This document shows positions 39,710 to 48,947 of a stretch of 64,000 nt of DNA, piece by piece (positions within the stretch are counted from its first letter, which is position 1; each line of letters starts with the position of its first letter). This DNA is from Flammeovirgaceae bacterium (GTDB lineage Bacteria; Bacteroidota; Bacteroidia; Cytophagales; Cyclobacteriaceae), in assembly GCA_016712035.1 (NCBI GenBank), contig JADJRT010000010.1, forward strand, positions 62,001-126,000, written 5' to 3'. The position numbers and the translations under genes were made by a program. Below the pieces are notes generated by a model. It made no database searches. It was not told the origin of the DNA and saw nothing but the letters and a program-made list of their open reading frames with translations.

Positions 39710-40648
39710 ATGCAAGAGAAGAGAAATTTAACCTTACTCGTATCGCTCATTGTACTAACCAGCATTTGTGCATCACTGATGTTTTTTGATGGTGGGAGCA
39801 AAGAGTTTGACGTTGATAAAAATCTTTTCAAAGTATCCGACCAGACCGAAATTGATAGGGTACTTTTAACCATTTCGAATAGGCCCCTTGAGATATCTTA
39901 TGAAGGTTCAAAATGGATGGTGAATAAGTCGTTCGAGGCTGACCGCCAATTGGTAACAATATTCTTTGCAACACTCATGCAAACTGAACCTAAACGACCC
40001 GTGGGTGTAGCAGTACAGGATTCATTGACCGCGTATATGCTAAAAAATGGAATCAATGTAAAACTATATGAAGGAGAAAATTTGGTTAAAGATTTTTGGG
40101 TGAGCGGCAACGATAGAAAAACGGAGACCTATTTTCTGCTTCAGGGCGATGAGATTCCTTATCTGGTAACTATTCCGGGGCACCGACTTTATATTGCGTC
40201 CCTTTTTGAGTTGCCTACCAATGAATGGCGGGATAAACGCATTTTCAATTTTAGATGGGAAAGCTTTAAGTCATTGACTGCTACTTTTCCAGGAGAACCT
40301 AAGGATAGTTTTACGATTTCTTTTCAAAATAAATATTTTGGAATTGAGGGCTTAGCCGAATCGGACACAACAAAACTTAATGACTACTTAGATGCTGTAT
40401 CTTTAATCAGGGGTAGCCGATTTCTTTCTACGGGCGAATCCCGTGTGTATGATAGCCTGCTACAAACCATACCTGAATTTTCTGTTGTGGTGACAGACAT
40501 TGCTAACCGAACGTATGAAATAGAGGTATACCCAGCAATCAAATCAACAGGCGAAATAGTGGCCCGAATGAAAAACGAAACAGGGGTTGTATTCGATCGC
40601 AAGGAAATCGCCTTAATTGCCCGAAAAAGAAGCTATTTTAAGAGATAG
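39710..40648 (+). CDS. DUF4340 domain protein of the gld operon
   Basis: 312 residues. One N-terminal membrane helix (LTLLVSLIVLTSICASLMFF) is followed by a periplasmic DUF4340 domain with repeated two-strand units such as DRVLLTISNRPLEISYEGSK and FWVSGNDRKTETYFLLQG. DUF4340 genes commonly follow gldG-like genes, so the protein is probably an accessory part of the same transporter. It begins with no gap after gldG. The function has not been worked out. Confidence 0.8.
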   Translation: MQEKRNLTLLVSLIVLTSICASLMFFDGGSKEFDVDKNLFKVSDQTEIDRVLLTISNRPLEISYEGSKWMVNKSFEADRQLVTIFFATLMQTEPKRPVGVAVQDSLTAYMLKNGINVKLYEGENLVKDFWVSGNDRKTETYFLLQGDEIPYLVTIPGHRLYIASLFELPTNEWRDKRIFNFRWESFKSLTATFPGEPKDSFTISFQNKYFGIEGLAESDTTKLNDYLDAVSLIRGSRFLSTGESRVYDSLLQTIPEFSVVVTDIANRTYEIEVYPAIKSTGEIVARMKNETGVVFDRKEIALIARKRSYFKR

Positions 40649-40729
40649 CACCTCTCTTTCTTGCATTTTTCAGATTGGTTTTTCTTTATAACTTTACCGC
40701 CCAGTAAAACCACAAACCACTGATTTACA

Positions 40730-41866
40730 ATGAAGTTTATTGTTAACTCAAGCTACCTACTTAAGCAGCTTTCTAACATCAACGGGGTAATTACAACTAA
40801 CCCAGTTGTGCCTATACTTGAAAATTTTCTCTTTGAGATCGATAAAAGCGGCCTGACCGTTACGGCTTCTGATCTTCAAACCTCGATGATTACTGAGATA
40901 ACAGTTGAATCTAAAGAGAAAGGGAATATCGCGGTGCCTGCTAGAATCCTTCTTGATACATTGAAGAACTTACCCGATCAGCCGGTTACATTTTCGATTG
41001 ATGAATCGACTTATAGCATTGAAATCAGTTCTGACAACGGTCGCTACAAACTAGCTGGAGAGAACGCAACCGATTTTCCTAAGGTTCCGGCAGTATCCAA
41101 CGATTTCTCGGCTACTATTTCATCAGAAGTACTAGCCCGTGCGGTCAACAATACCATTTTTGCTACCAGCAGCGATGAGTTACGGCCCGCTATGACTGGT
41201 GTGTATGTTAATTTGGGTGAGAAGAACACAACGTTCGTGGCGACTGACGGTCATCGTTTAGTGCGTTACCGCAGAACTGATATTAAGTCGGACAACGGTA
41301 ACTCAATTATCATTCCGCGCAAAGCGTTGAATTTATTAAAGGCAACCTTACCCACTGAAAATACCGATGTGAGCATTGACTTCAACATGTCTAATGCATT
41401 TTTCAAGTTTGGCAATATTAGAATGATTTGTCGCCTGATTGACGAGCGTTTCCCGGATTACGAAAATGTAATTCCGTCAACGAATCCTATCAAGATGACT
41501 ATCAGTCGTACGGATTTGTTAGGTTCGCTCAAGCGGATTTCCATTTATGCTAATAAAACTACCCATCAGGTTAGACTTAAAATTACGGGTAGCGAACTTC
41601 AGGTTTCTGCGGAGGATTTGGATTTCTCCAATGAAGCGAACGAGCGTCTTTCCTGCGAACATGAAGGCGAGGATATTGAGATAGGGTTTAACGCAAAGTT
41701 CTTGATTGAAATGTTAACCAATTTGGATACCGATCAGATTAAACTCAATATGTCAGCTTCTAATAAAGCGGGCGTTATCTTCCCTTCGGAAAAAGAAAAA
41801 GGTGAGGATATATTAATGTTGGTAATGCCTGTAATGCTGAATCAATACGTACAGAATCTTTACTAA
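40730..41866 (+). CDS. dnaN: DNA polymerase III sliding clamp (beta subunit)
   Basis: 378 residues, the usual length for three repeated clamp folds. It starts MKFIVNSSYLLKQLSNINGV; ATDGHRLVRYR is in the second domain, and the protein ends VMPVMLNQY, the beta-clamp ending that forms part of the peptide-binding pocket. The clamp encircles DNA and tethers the replicative polymerase. No dnaA or recF is adjacent, as is common in Bacteroidota, so this gene does not mark the replication origin. It ends with its own terminator. Confidence 0.95.
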   Translation: MKFIVNSSYLLKQLSNINGVITTNPVVPILENFLFEIDKSGLTVTASDLQTSMITEITVESKEKGNIAVPARILLDTLKNLPDQPVTFSIDESTYSIEISSDNGRYKLAGENATDFPKVPAVSNDFSATISSEVLARAVNNTIFATSSDELRPAMTGVYVNLGEKNTTFVATDGHRLVRYRRTDIKSDNGNSIIIPRKALNLLKATLPTENTDVSIDFNMSNAFFKFGNIRMICRLIDERFPDYENVIPSTNPIKMTISRTDLLGSLKRISIYANKTTHQVRLKITGSELQVSAEDLDFSNEANERLSCEHEGEDIEIGFNAKFLIEMLTNLDTDQIKLNMSASNKAGVIFPSEKEKGEDILMLVMPVMLNQYVQNLY

Positions 41867-41880
41867 AGTCATTAAACAAC

Positions 41881-41910
41881 AAAGCCCTCAAACGAGGGCT
41901 TTGTTGTTTT
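41881..41910 (+). terminator. Intrinsic terminator of dnaN
   Basis: The arms 41881-41889 and 41894-41902 are perfectly complementary over 9 bases with the loop AAAC, followed by a T-rich tail. It stands 14 bases after the dnaN stop, between dnaN and the convergent accC, and may serve both strands because an A-rich stretch precedes it. Confidence 0.85.
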
Positions 41911-41929
41911 CAGGCAAGTCAAGTAGCAA

Positions 41930-43279
41930 CTATTTCAACTCATCAAAATTAAACGAGGTCTCTAAAAACTTAGTCGTAAACTTTCCTGAACGGAAAATAG
42001 GATTGTCCATCAACTTCAAATGGAACGGGATGGTAGTCTTAACACCTTCAATAATAAATTCACTCAACGCGCGCTTCATTCGTGTAATCACCTCTTCGCG
42101 CGACTGACCCGTTACAATTAATTTACCAATCATCGAGTCGTAGTTGGAGGGAATGGTATAGCCAGCATAAACATGACTGTCAATACGAACTCCATGGCCA
42201 CCTGGCTTGTGCAGATTTATAATTTTGCCTGGGGAAGGACGGAAACCATTAGCAGGATCTTCTGCATTGATGCGGCATTCCATCGCAAATAAATTAGGAT
42301 AATAGTTAGTGCCTGAAATAGGCACACCAGCCGCCACTTTTATTTGTTCTTTGATTAGATCGTAATTGGTTACTTCTTCCGTAATAGGATGCTCCACCTG
42401 AATACGGGTATTCATTTCCATGAAGTAAAAATCCCCATGTTTATCAACCAAGAATTCAATCGTGCCGGCACCTTCATAGTTAATTGCTTTAGCACCTTTA
42501 ATGGCGGCTTCGCCCATGCGGTCGCGTAACTCCTGACTTACCACAGGCGAGGGAGTTTCTTCAACCAATTTCTGATGTCTCCGTTGTATAGAGCAATCAC
42601 GTTCCGACAAGTGGCACACTTTGCCATATTGGTCACCAACCACTTGTATTTCAATATGACGAGGCTCCTCAACAAATTTTTCAAGATAAAGACCATCGTT
42701 ACCAAAGGAAGCACCCGCTTCGCGCTTGGCATCATCCCAGGCTTTTTGAAACTCAGACTCATCGTTGATAATCCGCATGCCTTTACCGCCACCACCGGCA
42801 GTTGCTTTCACAATTACCGGATATTTAATTTTTTTGGCGATCTTCATTCCTTGTTCAACAGACTCTAATAGTCCATCAGAACCTGGAATACAGGGGACGC
42901 CTGCTTTAATCATGGTTGCTTTGGCTGTTGCCTTATCACCCATCGATCGGATCATGTCTGGAGTTGGGCCAATAAATTTTATTCCATATTCATGACATAC
43001 TGATGAAAACTCTACGTTCTCTGATAAAAATCCATAACCGGGATGAATGGCATCGGCATTCGTGATTTCAGCAGCAGAAATGATACGAGGGATATTGAGA
43101 TATGATTCTTTGCTTGGCGGAGCACCAATACAAACGGCTTCATCAGCAAAGCGCACGTGAAGACTTTCACGATCGGCAGTAGAATAAACCGCTACCGTTT
43201 TTATATCCATTTCTTTGCAGGTCCGGATAACACGCAACGCGATTTCACCACGGTTAGCAATCAGTATTTTCTTAAACAT
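41930..43279 (-). CDS. accC: Acetyl-CoA carboxylase, biotin carboxylase subunit
   Basis: 449 residues, the standard length. It starts MFKKILIANRGEIALRVIRT, has the ATP-grasp glycine loop KATAGGGGKGMRI near residue 160, and has the metal and substrate site MEMNTRIQVEHPITEEV near 290. It carboxylates the biotin carried by AccB using bicarbonate and ATP, the first step of fatty acid synthesis. It follows accB by 88 bases on the same strand, and the AT-rich gap holds nothing obvious. Confidence 0.95.
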   Translation of the reverse strand: MFKKILIANRGEIALRVIRTCKEMDIKTVAVYSTADRESLHVRFADEAVCIGAPPSKESYLNIPRIISAAEITNADAIHPGYGFLSENVEFSSVCHEYGIKFIGPTPDMIRSMGDKATAKATMIKAGVPCIPGSDGLLESVEQGMKIAKKIKYPVIVKATAGGGGKGMRIINDESEFQKAWDDAKREAGASFGNDGLYLEKFVEEPRHIEIQVVGDQYGKVCHLSERDCSIQRRHQKLVEETPSPVVSQELRDRMGEAAIKGAKAINYEGAGTIEFLVDKHGDFYFMEMNTRIQVEHPITEEVTNYDLIKEQIKVAAGVPISGTNYYPNLFAMECRINAEDPANGFRPSPGKIINLHKPGGHGVRIDSHVYAGYTIPSNYDSMIGKLIVTGQSREEVITRMKRALSEFIIEGVKTTIPFHLKLMDNPIFRSGKFTTKFLETSFNFDELK

Positions 43280-43367
43280 AGAAATTAATTCAAGGTTAAA
43301 ATTTAAAATTCAAGATATAAAAACTCTCTTTTGAAGATTTGAGTTTTGATTCTTGAATTTCGAAAGG

Positions 43368-43912
43368 TTAATCAGGCTCAACAACAAAAAGAACCTGATC
43401 GTACTCTACCGGTGATGAGTTTTCAACCATCGCCTTTACAATCGTTCCCGATACTTCAGATTCGATTTCATTGAAGAGCTTCATAGCTTCAATAATACAT
43501 ACGGTTTGGCCTTTAGTCACTTTATCACCTACCGAAATAAGGGGCGGTGAATCAGGATTAGGCGATCGATAAAATGTACCAATCATGGGCGATTTAATCT
43601 CCACGGTTGTTTTAGTTGCTGCTGGCTTATCAACTTTGTGGCAGCTGCCGGTGCTTGAATCGCTTGGGTTGCTGCAACCGGGGCAGCCATTATATGTGTT
43701 GGAGAAGAAGATTTCATTACCTTCTGATCCGGTTCACGCTTAACATGGATCTTAAGTTCTTTGGTTTCAATATCTACTTCGTTAAGGCCCGATTGAGCAA
43801 TAAAGTCGATGAGGTCTCTAATTTCAGAAGTTTTCATTTCACTTTGTTTTTTTGTTTCAGATGACCCATTCGTGCTGGGTGATTTTGAAGGGATACTTTT
43901 TTTTGTTGCCAT
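43368..43912 (-). pseudogene. accB: Acetyl-CoA carboxylase biotin carboxyl carrier protein, one frameshift
   Basis: The N-terminal frame (start at 43912) covers residues 1 to about 90, including the domain with LNEVDIETKELKIHVKRE and an Ala/Pro-rich linker. The C-terminal frame has the biotinyl domain: EIKSPMIGTFYRSP, then EAMKLFNEIES, in which the Lys of AMKL carries biotin. The join needs one more base in the T run at 43635-43637 (A on the coding strand), giving KVDKPAATKTTVEIKSP without a break. The product would be about 181 residues, the normal length. AccB is essential in nearly all bacteria and accC beside it is intact, so this break is very probably a sequencing error. Confidence 0.92.
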
Positions 43913-43917
43913 GATCT

Positions 43918-44481
43918 TTATTTAACTCGTTCTACGTACTCGCCCGTATCGGTTTTAATTTTAATATTGTCACCCGTGTTAACAAATAAAGGTACCCGAA
44001 TTTCGGCACCCGTGTCAATAGTAGCCGCCTTAAGTGTACGAGTTGCCGTATCGCCTTGCATACCGGGTTCTGTGTAAGTGACATTTACAACAACATGAGA
44101 AGGTGGTTCCGCAGTAATAGGGGAGGTGCCATTTTCAAATGCGATTAGAATAGTTACTCCTTCTTTAATATACTTTACCGAGTCGCCCAGCAATACCTTA
44201 TCTAGATAGACTTGCTCAAAAGTTATGTTGTCCATACACACCAAACTTTCGCCATCCTGATAAAGATATTGATACTCTTTCGTTTCTACCCGAAGTTGAT
44301 CCACCGAATCACCAGGGCGAAAACGATTCTCTACGATTTTACCTGTTCTTACACTTCTCATTTTTACCTGGTAGAAAGCACGTAAGTTGCCGGGTGTGCG
44401 ATGTTGAAGTTCTTCGATTTGAACGACTTCACCATTGTACCGGATATAGTTGCCTTTACTGAGGTCAGAAACTGTTGCCAT
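43918..44481 (-). CDS. efp: Translation elongation factor P
   Basis: 187 residues, three beta-barrel domains. It starts MATVSDLSKGNYIRYNGEVV. The domain I loop reads HRTPGNLRAFYQVKMR, and the end, GDNIKIKTDTGEYVERVK, is the standard domain III terminus. EF-P helps ribosomes through runs of proline. The loop-tip residue that is Lys34 in E. coli is Asn here (Asn32), so neither lysylation nor rhamnosylation can occur at that place. As far as I recall, this TPGNLRA loop is common in Bacteroidota. It lies 5 bases upstream of accB. Confidence 0.94.
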   Translation of the reverse strand: MATVSDLSKGNYIRYNGEVVQIEELQHRTPGNLRAFYQVKMRSVRTGKIVENRFRPGDSVDQLRVETKEYQYLYQDGESLVCMDNITFEQVYLDKVLLGDSVKYIKEGVTILIAFENGTSPITAEPPSHVVVNVTYTEPGMQGDTATRTLKAATIDTGAEIRVPLFVNTGDNIKIKTDTGEYVERVK

Positions 44482-44553
44482 AAAAAAATCAGACTTTAAT
44501 TTACAAATGAATTGATTAATTACAATTTTCTAAATACGAGCGGTAAGTTGGCG

Positions 44554-45549
44554 TTAGCTATTGTAGGCCCACTTTACATAAACGGAACCCCAGGTAAATC
44601 CGCCACCAAAGGCAGCCATTAACAGGTTATCTCCTTTTTTTAATTTCTTTTCAAAATCCCACAACAGAAGCGGAATAGTACCTGCGGTGGTATTTCCATA
44701 CCGCTCAATGTTCATAAGTACTTTTTCTTCACTAATTCCTACACGACTTGCCGTGGCATCAATAATACGCTTATTGGCCTGATGTGGTAAAAGCCAATCA
44801 ATTGTTTTTGGTGTGAGGTTATTTCTTTCGGCAACTTGTGCGGCTACTTCGGCCATATTGGTGACTGCAAATTTATAGACAGCGGCCCCTTCCTGATAAA
44901 CAAAATGTTGTCGTGCATCCAAGGTTTGTGTACTAGCTGGCATACGGCTTCCGCCTGCTTTCATATGTAGATAGGATTCGCCACCGCCATCGCTTTTCAA
45001 AATCCAATCCATAATCCCCACATCTTCTGTAGTAGGTTCCAATAAAACACAACCAGCGCCATCTCCAAATATGATGCAGGTGGTACGATCTGTATAATCA
45101 ACAATGGCCGACATTTTATCGCCACCAATGACAACAACTTTTTTATACACACCCGATTGAATGAAACTTGCACCTGTGGCCAAGGCGTAAATAAAGCCGG
45201 AGCAAGCTGCGCCCATATCAAAACTAAAGGCATTGGTAGCACCAATCGAAGTGGCAACAATATTAGCAGTAGCCGGAAAAGTCATATCCGGAGTAACCGT
45301 AGCAAAAATTACCAGGTCTATTTCTTTCGGATCAATTTTAGTTTTGGCAAGCATGTCTTTAACTGCTGCAATGCCCATGGTACTAACCCCCTGGTTTTCA
45401 CCTTTTAAAATTCTCCTTTCTTTAATACCGGTTCTCGAGGTAATCCACTCATCGTTGGTTTCTACCATTGATTCAAGTTCCTTGTTTGTAAGAATGTAGT
45501 CGGGAACGTAGCCTCCTACACCTGTAATCGCGGCTTTTATTTTATTCAT
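44554..45549 (-). CDS. fabH: 3-oxoacyl-ACP synthase III (FabH)
   Basis: 331 residues. The catalytic triad is visible: Cys116 in DMGAACSGFIYAL, His256 in LLPHQANKRIIDA and Asn286 in RYGNTTAGTIPLLL. It condenses acetyl-CoA or a branched acyl-CoA with malonyl-ACP to start fatty acid synthesis. It begins a unit that continues through efp, accB and accC on the minus strand; a strong hairpin separates it from rpmF upstream. plsX, which often stands between rpmF and fabH, is not present in the gap. Confidence 0.95.
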   Translation of the reverse strand: MNKIKAAITGVGGYVPDYILTNKELESMVETNDEWITSRTGIKERRILKGENQGVSTMGIAAVKDMLAKTKIDPKEIDLVIFATVTPDMTFPATANIVATSIGATNAFSFDMGAACSGFIYALATGASFIQSGVYKKVVVIGGDKMSAIVDYTDRTTCIIFGDGAGCVLLEPTTEDVGIMDWILKSDGGGESYLHMKAGGSRMPASTQTLDARQHFVYQEGAAVYKFAVTNMAEVAAQVAERNNLTPKTIDWLLPHQANKRIIDATASRVGISEEKVLMNIERYGNTTAGTIPLLLWDFEKKLKKGDNLLMAAFGGGFTWGSVYVKWAYNS

Positions 45550-45581
45550 ACTAAATAATGGCAGTTTGTCTCGCCTTGTGC

Positions 45582-45617
45582 TAAAAAAACAATGCCCGAT
45601 TGAAATTTCAATCGGGC
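45582..45617 (-). terminator. Perfect palindrome terminator between rpmF and fabH
   Basis: Bases 45594-45617 are a perfect 24-base inverted repeat (GCCCGATTGAAA and its complement). On the minus strand it is followed by a T run (A at 45583-45589 on the plus strand). It would end transcription from rpmF and so make fabH start its own unit. Confidence 0.85.
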
Positions 45618-45708
45618 TTCAATTGTAAGTACGTTAGCTACTTTGTTTGTCGTGCTGACAGCCAAAGCAAAAATTACTCTTAAACTTTAAGGATACGATC
45701 ATGGCGTA

Positions 45709-45900
45709 TTAAGCCAGTACCTCCTTCTCCATCACCACATTGCCTTTGTAAAATAACTTTCCTTCATGCCAGAAGGCACGATGGGGCAAGTGGTTTTCTC
45801 CCGTTGTAGGACACACCGCCATTTGTTTGGCAGTCGCCTTATAATGGGTTCTTCTTTTATCTCTGCGGGTTTTCGAGGTTTTTCGTTTCGGATTCGGCAT
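45709..45900 (-). CDS. rpmF: 50S ribosomal protein L32
   Basis: 63 residues, rich in Lys/Arg, starting MPNPKRKTSKTRRDKRRTHY, the typical L32 start. The zinc-ribbon region has only one Cys (CPTTGENHLPHRAFW), so this is a zinc-independent version. It lies 14 bases after the DUF177 gene, the usual yceD-rpmF pairing, and is followed by a strong terminator. Confidence 0.95.
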   Translation of the reverse strand: MPNPKRKTSKTRRDKRRTHYKATAKQMAVCPTTGENHLPHRAFWHEGKLFYKGNVVMEKEVLA

Positions 45901-45914
45901 AACCTATTCTTAAT

Positions 45915-46427
45915 TTATTTTAACTTTTTCAATTTTTCCCACCGTGGGTCTATGTTCTCTTTTACTTCGTTATCATCTGAGGTGCTATAAATAATTTGCA
46001 CCCCCTGCTCATCTTCATTGTCTGGTTCATCCTGAAATTTCGGATGAATTTTTTTTATTGGAATTGCCAAGGCAACGAATTCGTATACAAACTGCCCGAT
46101 ATCAATACTATCCTGATCATGGGTAATGATTACGATTTCGTCACTAACTTTGGCTTCATCACCATATTTGAATACAATTTTTCTGGTTTCTTCAATCGGA
46201 AAATTGAAAGGCTCTAACGAGCGATCGCACACCAAGTGAGCTTTGCCAGAAATCTTGAAATCAATCTCAATGAACGTTTCCCTTTTGTCTAAAACAATCC
46301 GCACATCAAAATCACCACCCGAAATCACCTCTTTCCCATACTTTTCAAAAAAGCTATCTGCTAGCTTAAAATCGAAAATATGGGCCTTTTTGCTGAGCCC
46401 GATGATATTGATGCTAAATTCTTTCAA
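45915..46427 (-). CDS. YceD/DUF177 family protein
   Basis: 170 residues. FKISGKAHLVCDRSLEPFNF in the middle is the family hallmark, followed by an acidic stretch and DIGQFVYEFVALAIPIKKIH. DUF177 proteins are conserved upstream of rpmF and are needed for normal 23S rRNA accumulation in plants and some bacteria. The protein is cytosolic and acidic. It is co-transcribed with rpmF. Confidence 0.85.
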   Translation of the reverse strand: MKEFSINIIGLSKKAHIFDFKLADSFFEKYGKEVISGGDFDVRIVLDKRETFIEIDFKISGKAHLVCDRSLEPFNFPIEETRKIVFKYGDEAKVSDEIVIITHDQDSIDIGQFVYEFVALAIPIKKIHPKFQDEPDNEDEQGVQIIYSTSDDNEVKENIDPRWEKLKKLK

Positions 46428-46541
46428 CCCAAAGGGTTTTAAAATGAGCGGGCAAATTTATCAGTATTTATTGGATTTATGCCTTTTGTCTTGGGGAATT
46501 TTAAGATAGATGTGAATTTATCCTTAAAAAAGGGCATTTAT

Positions 46542-46928
46542 TTACCAATACTCGGTAAACGCAACAGTTTTTAATTCTGAACCAGACTTTTTGGTCAAAT
46601 TTTCAATTAAAAAATCAACTACATTCTTTTTGAAACCCAATTTTATAGCAATGCTCTTGGTAAAAATGACCTCACTTTCAAAAACCTTTTGATCGACAAA
46701 AATCAGTTCAATACAATCCATTAAATAATCGAATTTCTGGTCGTTTGAAAGGGCACCTAGTGAATCAATAGGCTCAGGATTGCGAATTAACTGGTTCACT
46801 TCTTCTTCAGGAAACTTTCGGTCTTGCGCGATCTTAAGAATCATCTCTCGTTCAGCTTTTGCGAAATGTTTATCCGCTTCGGCTAATTGTATAAGAATGT
46901 TTAGCTTTTTTTTGGTAACAATATCCAT
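46542..46928 (-). CDS. TerB-like small helical protein
   Basis: 128 residues, all helical. LIQLAEADKHFAKAEREMIL near residue 12 and the second half (ELIFVDQKVFESEVIFTKSI) have the acidic two-repeat pattern of TerB/tellurite resistance-like domains, which bind metal through Asp/Glu residues. The family is widespread, and most members are not involved in tellurite resistance. It is cytosolic and of unknown role. It stands between pdxA and the DUF177 gene on the same strand. Confidence 0.7.
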   Translation of the reverse strand: MDIVTKKKLNILIQLAEADKHFAKAEREMILKIAQDRKFPEEEVNQLIRNPEPIDSLGALSNDQKFDYLMDCIELIFVDQKVFESEVIFTKSIAIKLGFKKNVVDFLIENLTKKSGSELKTVAFTEYW

Positions 46929-47017
46929 TTCATTCCGCTGTGGGATTCAAATCTAACATTAATTGCTTTTTTAACCGGTTAAAGATGCTAAAAGGTTAAA
47001 ATACCATGTAAGGTTCC

Positions 47018-48046
47018 TTAATTTTCTACTAATTGTGATCTCCTATTCTTGATTATTTCACAGGCAACATACATAGCCTGGCGCATCGAACTTTCGCTGG
47101 CAAGATTTTTTCCGGCAAGATTATAAGCTGTTCCATGATCAGGCGAGGTGCGTACATGGGGCAATCCTGCCGTGTAATTGATGCCAGATTCGAATGACAG
47201 CGTTTTAAATGCAACAAGGCCTTGATCGTGATACATAGCAATAATGCCATCATATTTTGAATGTTGGCCAGAAGCAAAAAAACCATCGGCTGGAAAAGGG
47301 CCAAATATTAATTTTCCTTTTGTCTTAAGATCTTGAATAACAGGCTTTATCACTTCATTTTCTTCATTGCCTAAGAGTCCTTCATCTCCGGCATGCGGAT
47401 TTAAGCCCAGCACTGCAATTTTTGGTTTACTGATCAAGAAATCTTTTTTCAAAGTCAGTTCCAACAATCGTATTTTAAGTTCCACACGCTCTCGGGTAAT
47501 AAAGGATGAGATTTCTTTAACCGGGATGTGTTCAGTGACCAATCCCACCTTAAGATCCTGGCCCACCATAAGCATAAGACTTTCACCTGCGTTAAACTCT
47601 TGCGTCAGATATTCGGTGTGTCCCTGGAATGGAAACTCTTCGCCATGAATCGTATTTTTATCAATGGGTCCGGTAACAAATCCGTCAATTAAACCTTCTT
47701 TAACTTCTTCTACTGCTTTCTTTAATGAGAGTAAGGCCGCTTTAGCGGTTTGACGTGAAGGTTGACCTGGGTTAATTTCAATCATATCCTCCCAGCAATT
47801 AACTACATTGATTGCTTTCGGGAAAAATTGACCTTTTGTTTTAACCACGTTATAATTGAATTCTTCGAGGTTCATTAGTTTTCTGTAAAAAGAAAGCGCT
47901 TTGGTAGAACCGTAAATAACGGGTGTCATGAGATTATGAAGTCGATGATCGGCTAATGCTTTAATAACTACTTCCGGACCAATGCCATTTAGGTCGCCTA
48001 AGGTTATCCCAATACGTGGTTTATCTGAAGGATGAGTTTGCATCAT
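47018..48046 (-). CDS. pdxA: 4-hydroxythreonine-4-phosphate dehydrogenase
   Basis: 342 residues. Metal and substrate sites are visible: GHTEYLTQEF near residue 140, AMYHDQGLVAFK near 270 and HVRTSPDHGTAYNLAGK near 295. It oxidises 4-phosphohydroxy-L-threonine with NAD in the DXP-independent branch of pyridoxal phosphate synthesis. pdxA at the head of a DUF177-rpmF-fabH block is a familiar Bacteroidota arrangement. The second Met (MQTHPSD) may be the true start. It diverges from rsmA. Confidence 0.93.
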   Translation of the reverse strand: MMQTHPSDKPRIGITLGDLNGIGPEVVIKALADHRLHNLMTPVIYGSTKALSFYRKLMNLEEFNYNVVKTKGQFFPKAINVVNCWEDMIEINPGQPSRQTAKAALLSLKKAVEEVKEGLIDGFVTGPIDKNTIHGEEFPFQGHTEYLTQEFNAGESLMLMVGQDLKVGLVTEHIPVKEISSFITRERVELKIRLLELTLKKDFLISKPKIAVLGLNPHAGDEGLLGNEENEVIKPVIQDLKTKGKLIFGPFPADGFFASGQHSKYDGIIAMYHDQGLVAFKTLSFESGINYTAGLPHVRTSPDHGTAYNLAGKNLASESSMRQAMYVACEIIKNRRSQLVEN

Positions 48047-48164
48047 GAATTATAATTTGAGTTAAGGTCACACGCAATTTAGTGTAATTTTCTTGTTTTG
48101 ATTTTATACTTTGTAGTTTGGTGAAATTTTGTGCTAACTCGGTTGATCCAAATACTTCTTTACT

Positions 48165-48947
48165 ATGGTGCGTCCTAAAAAACATCTCGGACAACATTTT
48201 TTGAAGGATCAGACCATTGCGCTACGGATTGTAGAGGCGCTTCAACTTTCTTCAGAAAGAAATACAGTAATAGAGATTGGCCCAGGTACAGGCGTGCTCA
48301 CTCAATTTTTACAAAAGAAGGATTTGGTGGAGTTGACTTTAGTAGAGATTGATCGCGAATCTATCGCTTATCTTAAAGAGCACTACGCGGGTCTAGCGAA
48401 TAATATTATTGAGGGCGATTTTTTAAAGCTTGATCTCAAAGTGCTATTTACTGCCGATCTGCATATCATTGGTAATTTTCCCTATAATATCTCCTCTCAG
48501 ATTTTTTTTAAAGTATTGGAACACCGGTCTCAAGTAAAACAGGTGGTGTGCATGCTGCAAAAGGAGGTCGCTGATCGGATCGCTGAGAAACCGGGTAGTA
48601 AGACGTATGGCATTCTTAGCGTCTTATTGCAAGCGTATTACGATATCGAATATTTATTTAAGGTTCCACCCGGAGTTTTCTTTCCACCACCGAAGGTAAT
48701 GTCTGCGGTAATCAGACTAACCCGTAACAATAGAGAGAGGTTGGATTGTGACGAAGTGCTTTTCAAAGTAGTGGTTAAGCAAGCATTTCAAAATAGACGT
48801 AAGACCTTGCGCAACGCATTGAAAGTTTTAAATTTGCCTGCCTCTCTAATAAGCCATCCACTTTTGGATAAACGTGCCGAACAATTAGAGGTTGAACAGT
48901 TTGTCTTTCTAACAAAACAATTAGAAGCTTTTCGTGAAGCCAATTGA
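48165..48947 (+). CDS. rsmA: 16S rRNA (adenine1518/1519-N6)-dimethyltransferase
   Basis: 260 residues. The start MVRPKKHLGQHFLKD is the family hallmark; EIGPGTGVLTQFL is the SAM-binding motif and NFPYNISSQI is the catalytic motif IV (N-F-P-Y). The C-terminal helical domain ends near LTKQLEAF. It dimethylates two adjacent adenines at the end of 16S rRNA during small-subunit assembly. It overlaps mgtE by 14 bases. It is also known as ksgA. Confidence 0.95.
   Translation: MVRPKKHLGQHFLKDQTIALRIVEALQLSSERNTVIEIGPGTGVLTQFLQKKDLVELTLVEIDRESIAYLKEHYAGLANNIIEGDFLKLDLKVLFTADLHIIGNFPYNISSQIFFKVLEHRSQVKQVVCMLQKEVADRIAEKPGSKTYGILSVLLQAYYDIEYLFKVPPGVFFPPPKVMSAVIRLTRNNRERLDCDEVLFKVVVKQAFQNRRKTLRNALKVLNLPASLISHPLLDKRAEQLEVEQFVFLTKQLEAFREAN

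Noticed and set aside
40730..41866. dnaN as a marker of the replication origin
   Set aside because: No dnaA, recF or DnaA-box cluster nearby; in Bacteroidota dnaN is commonly away from the origin.
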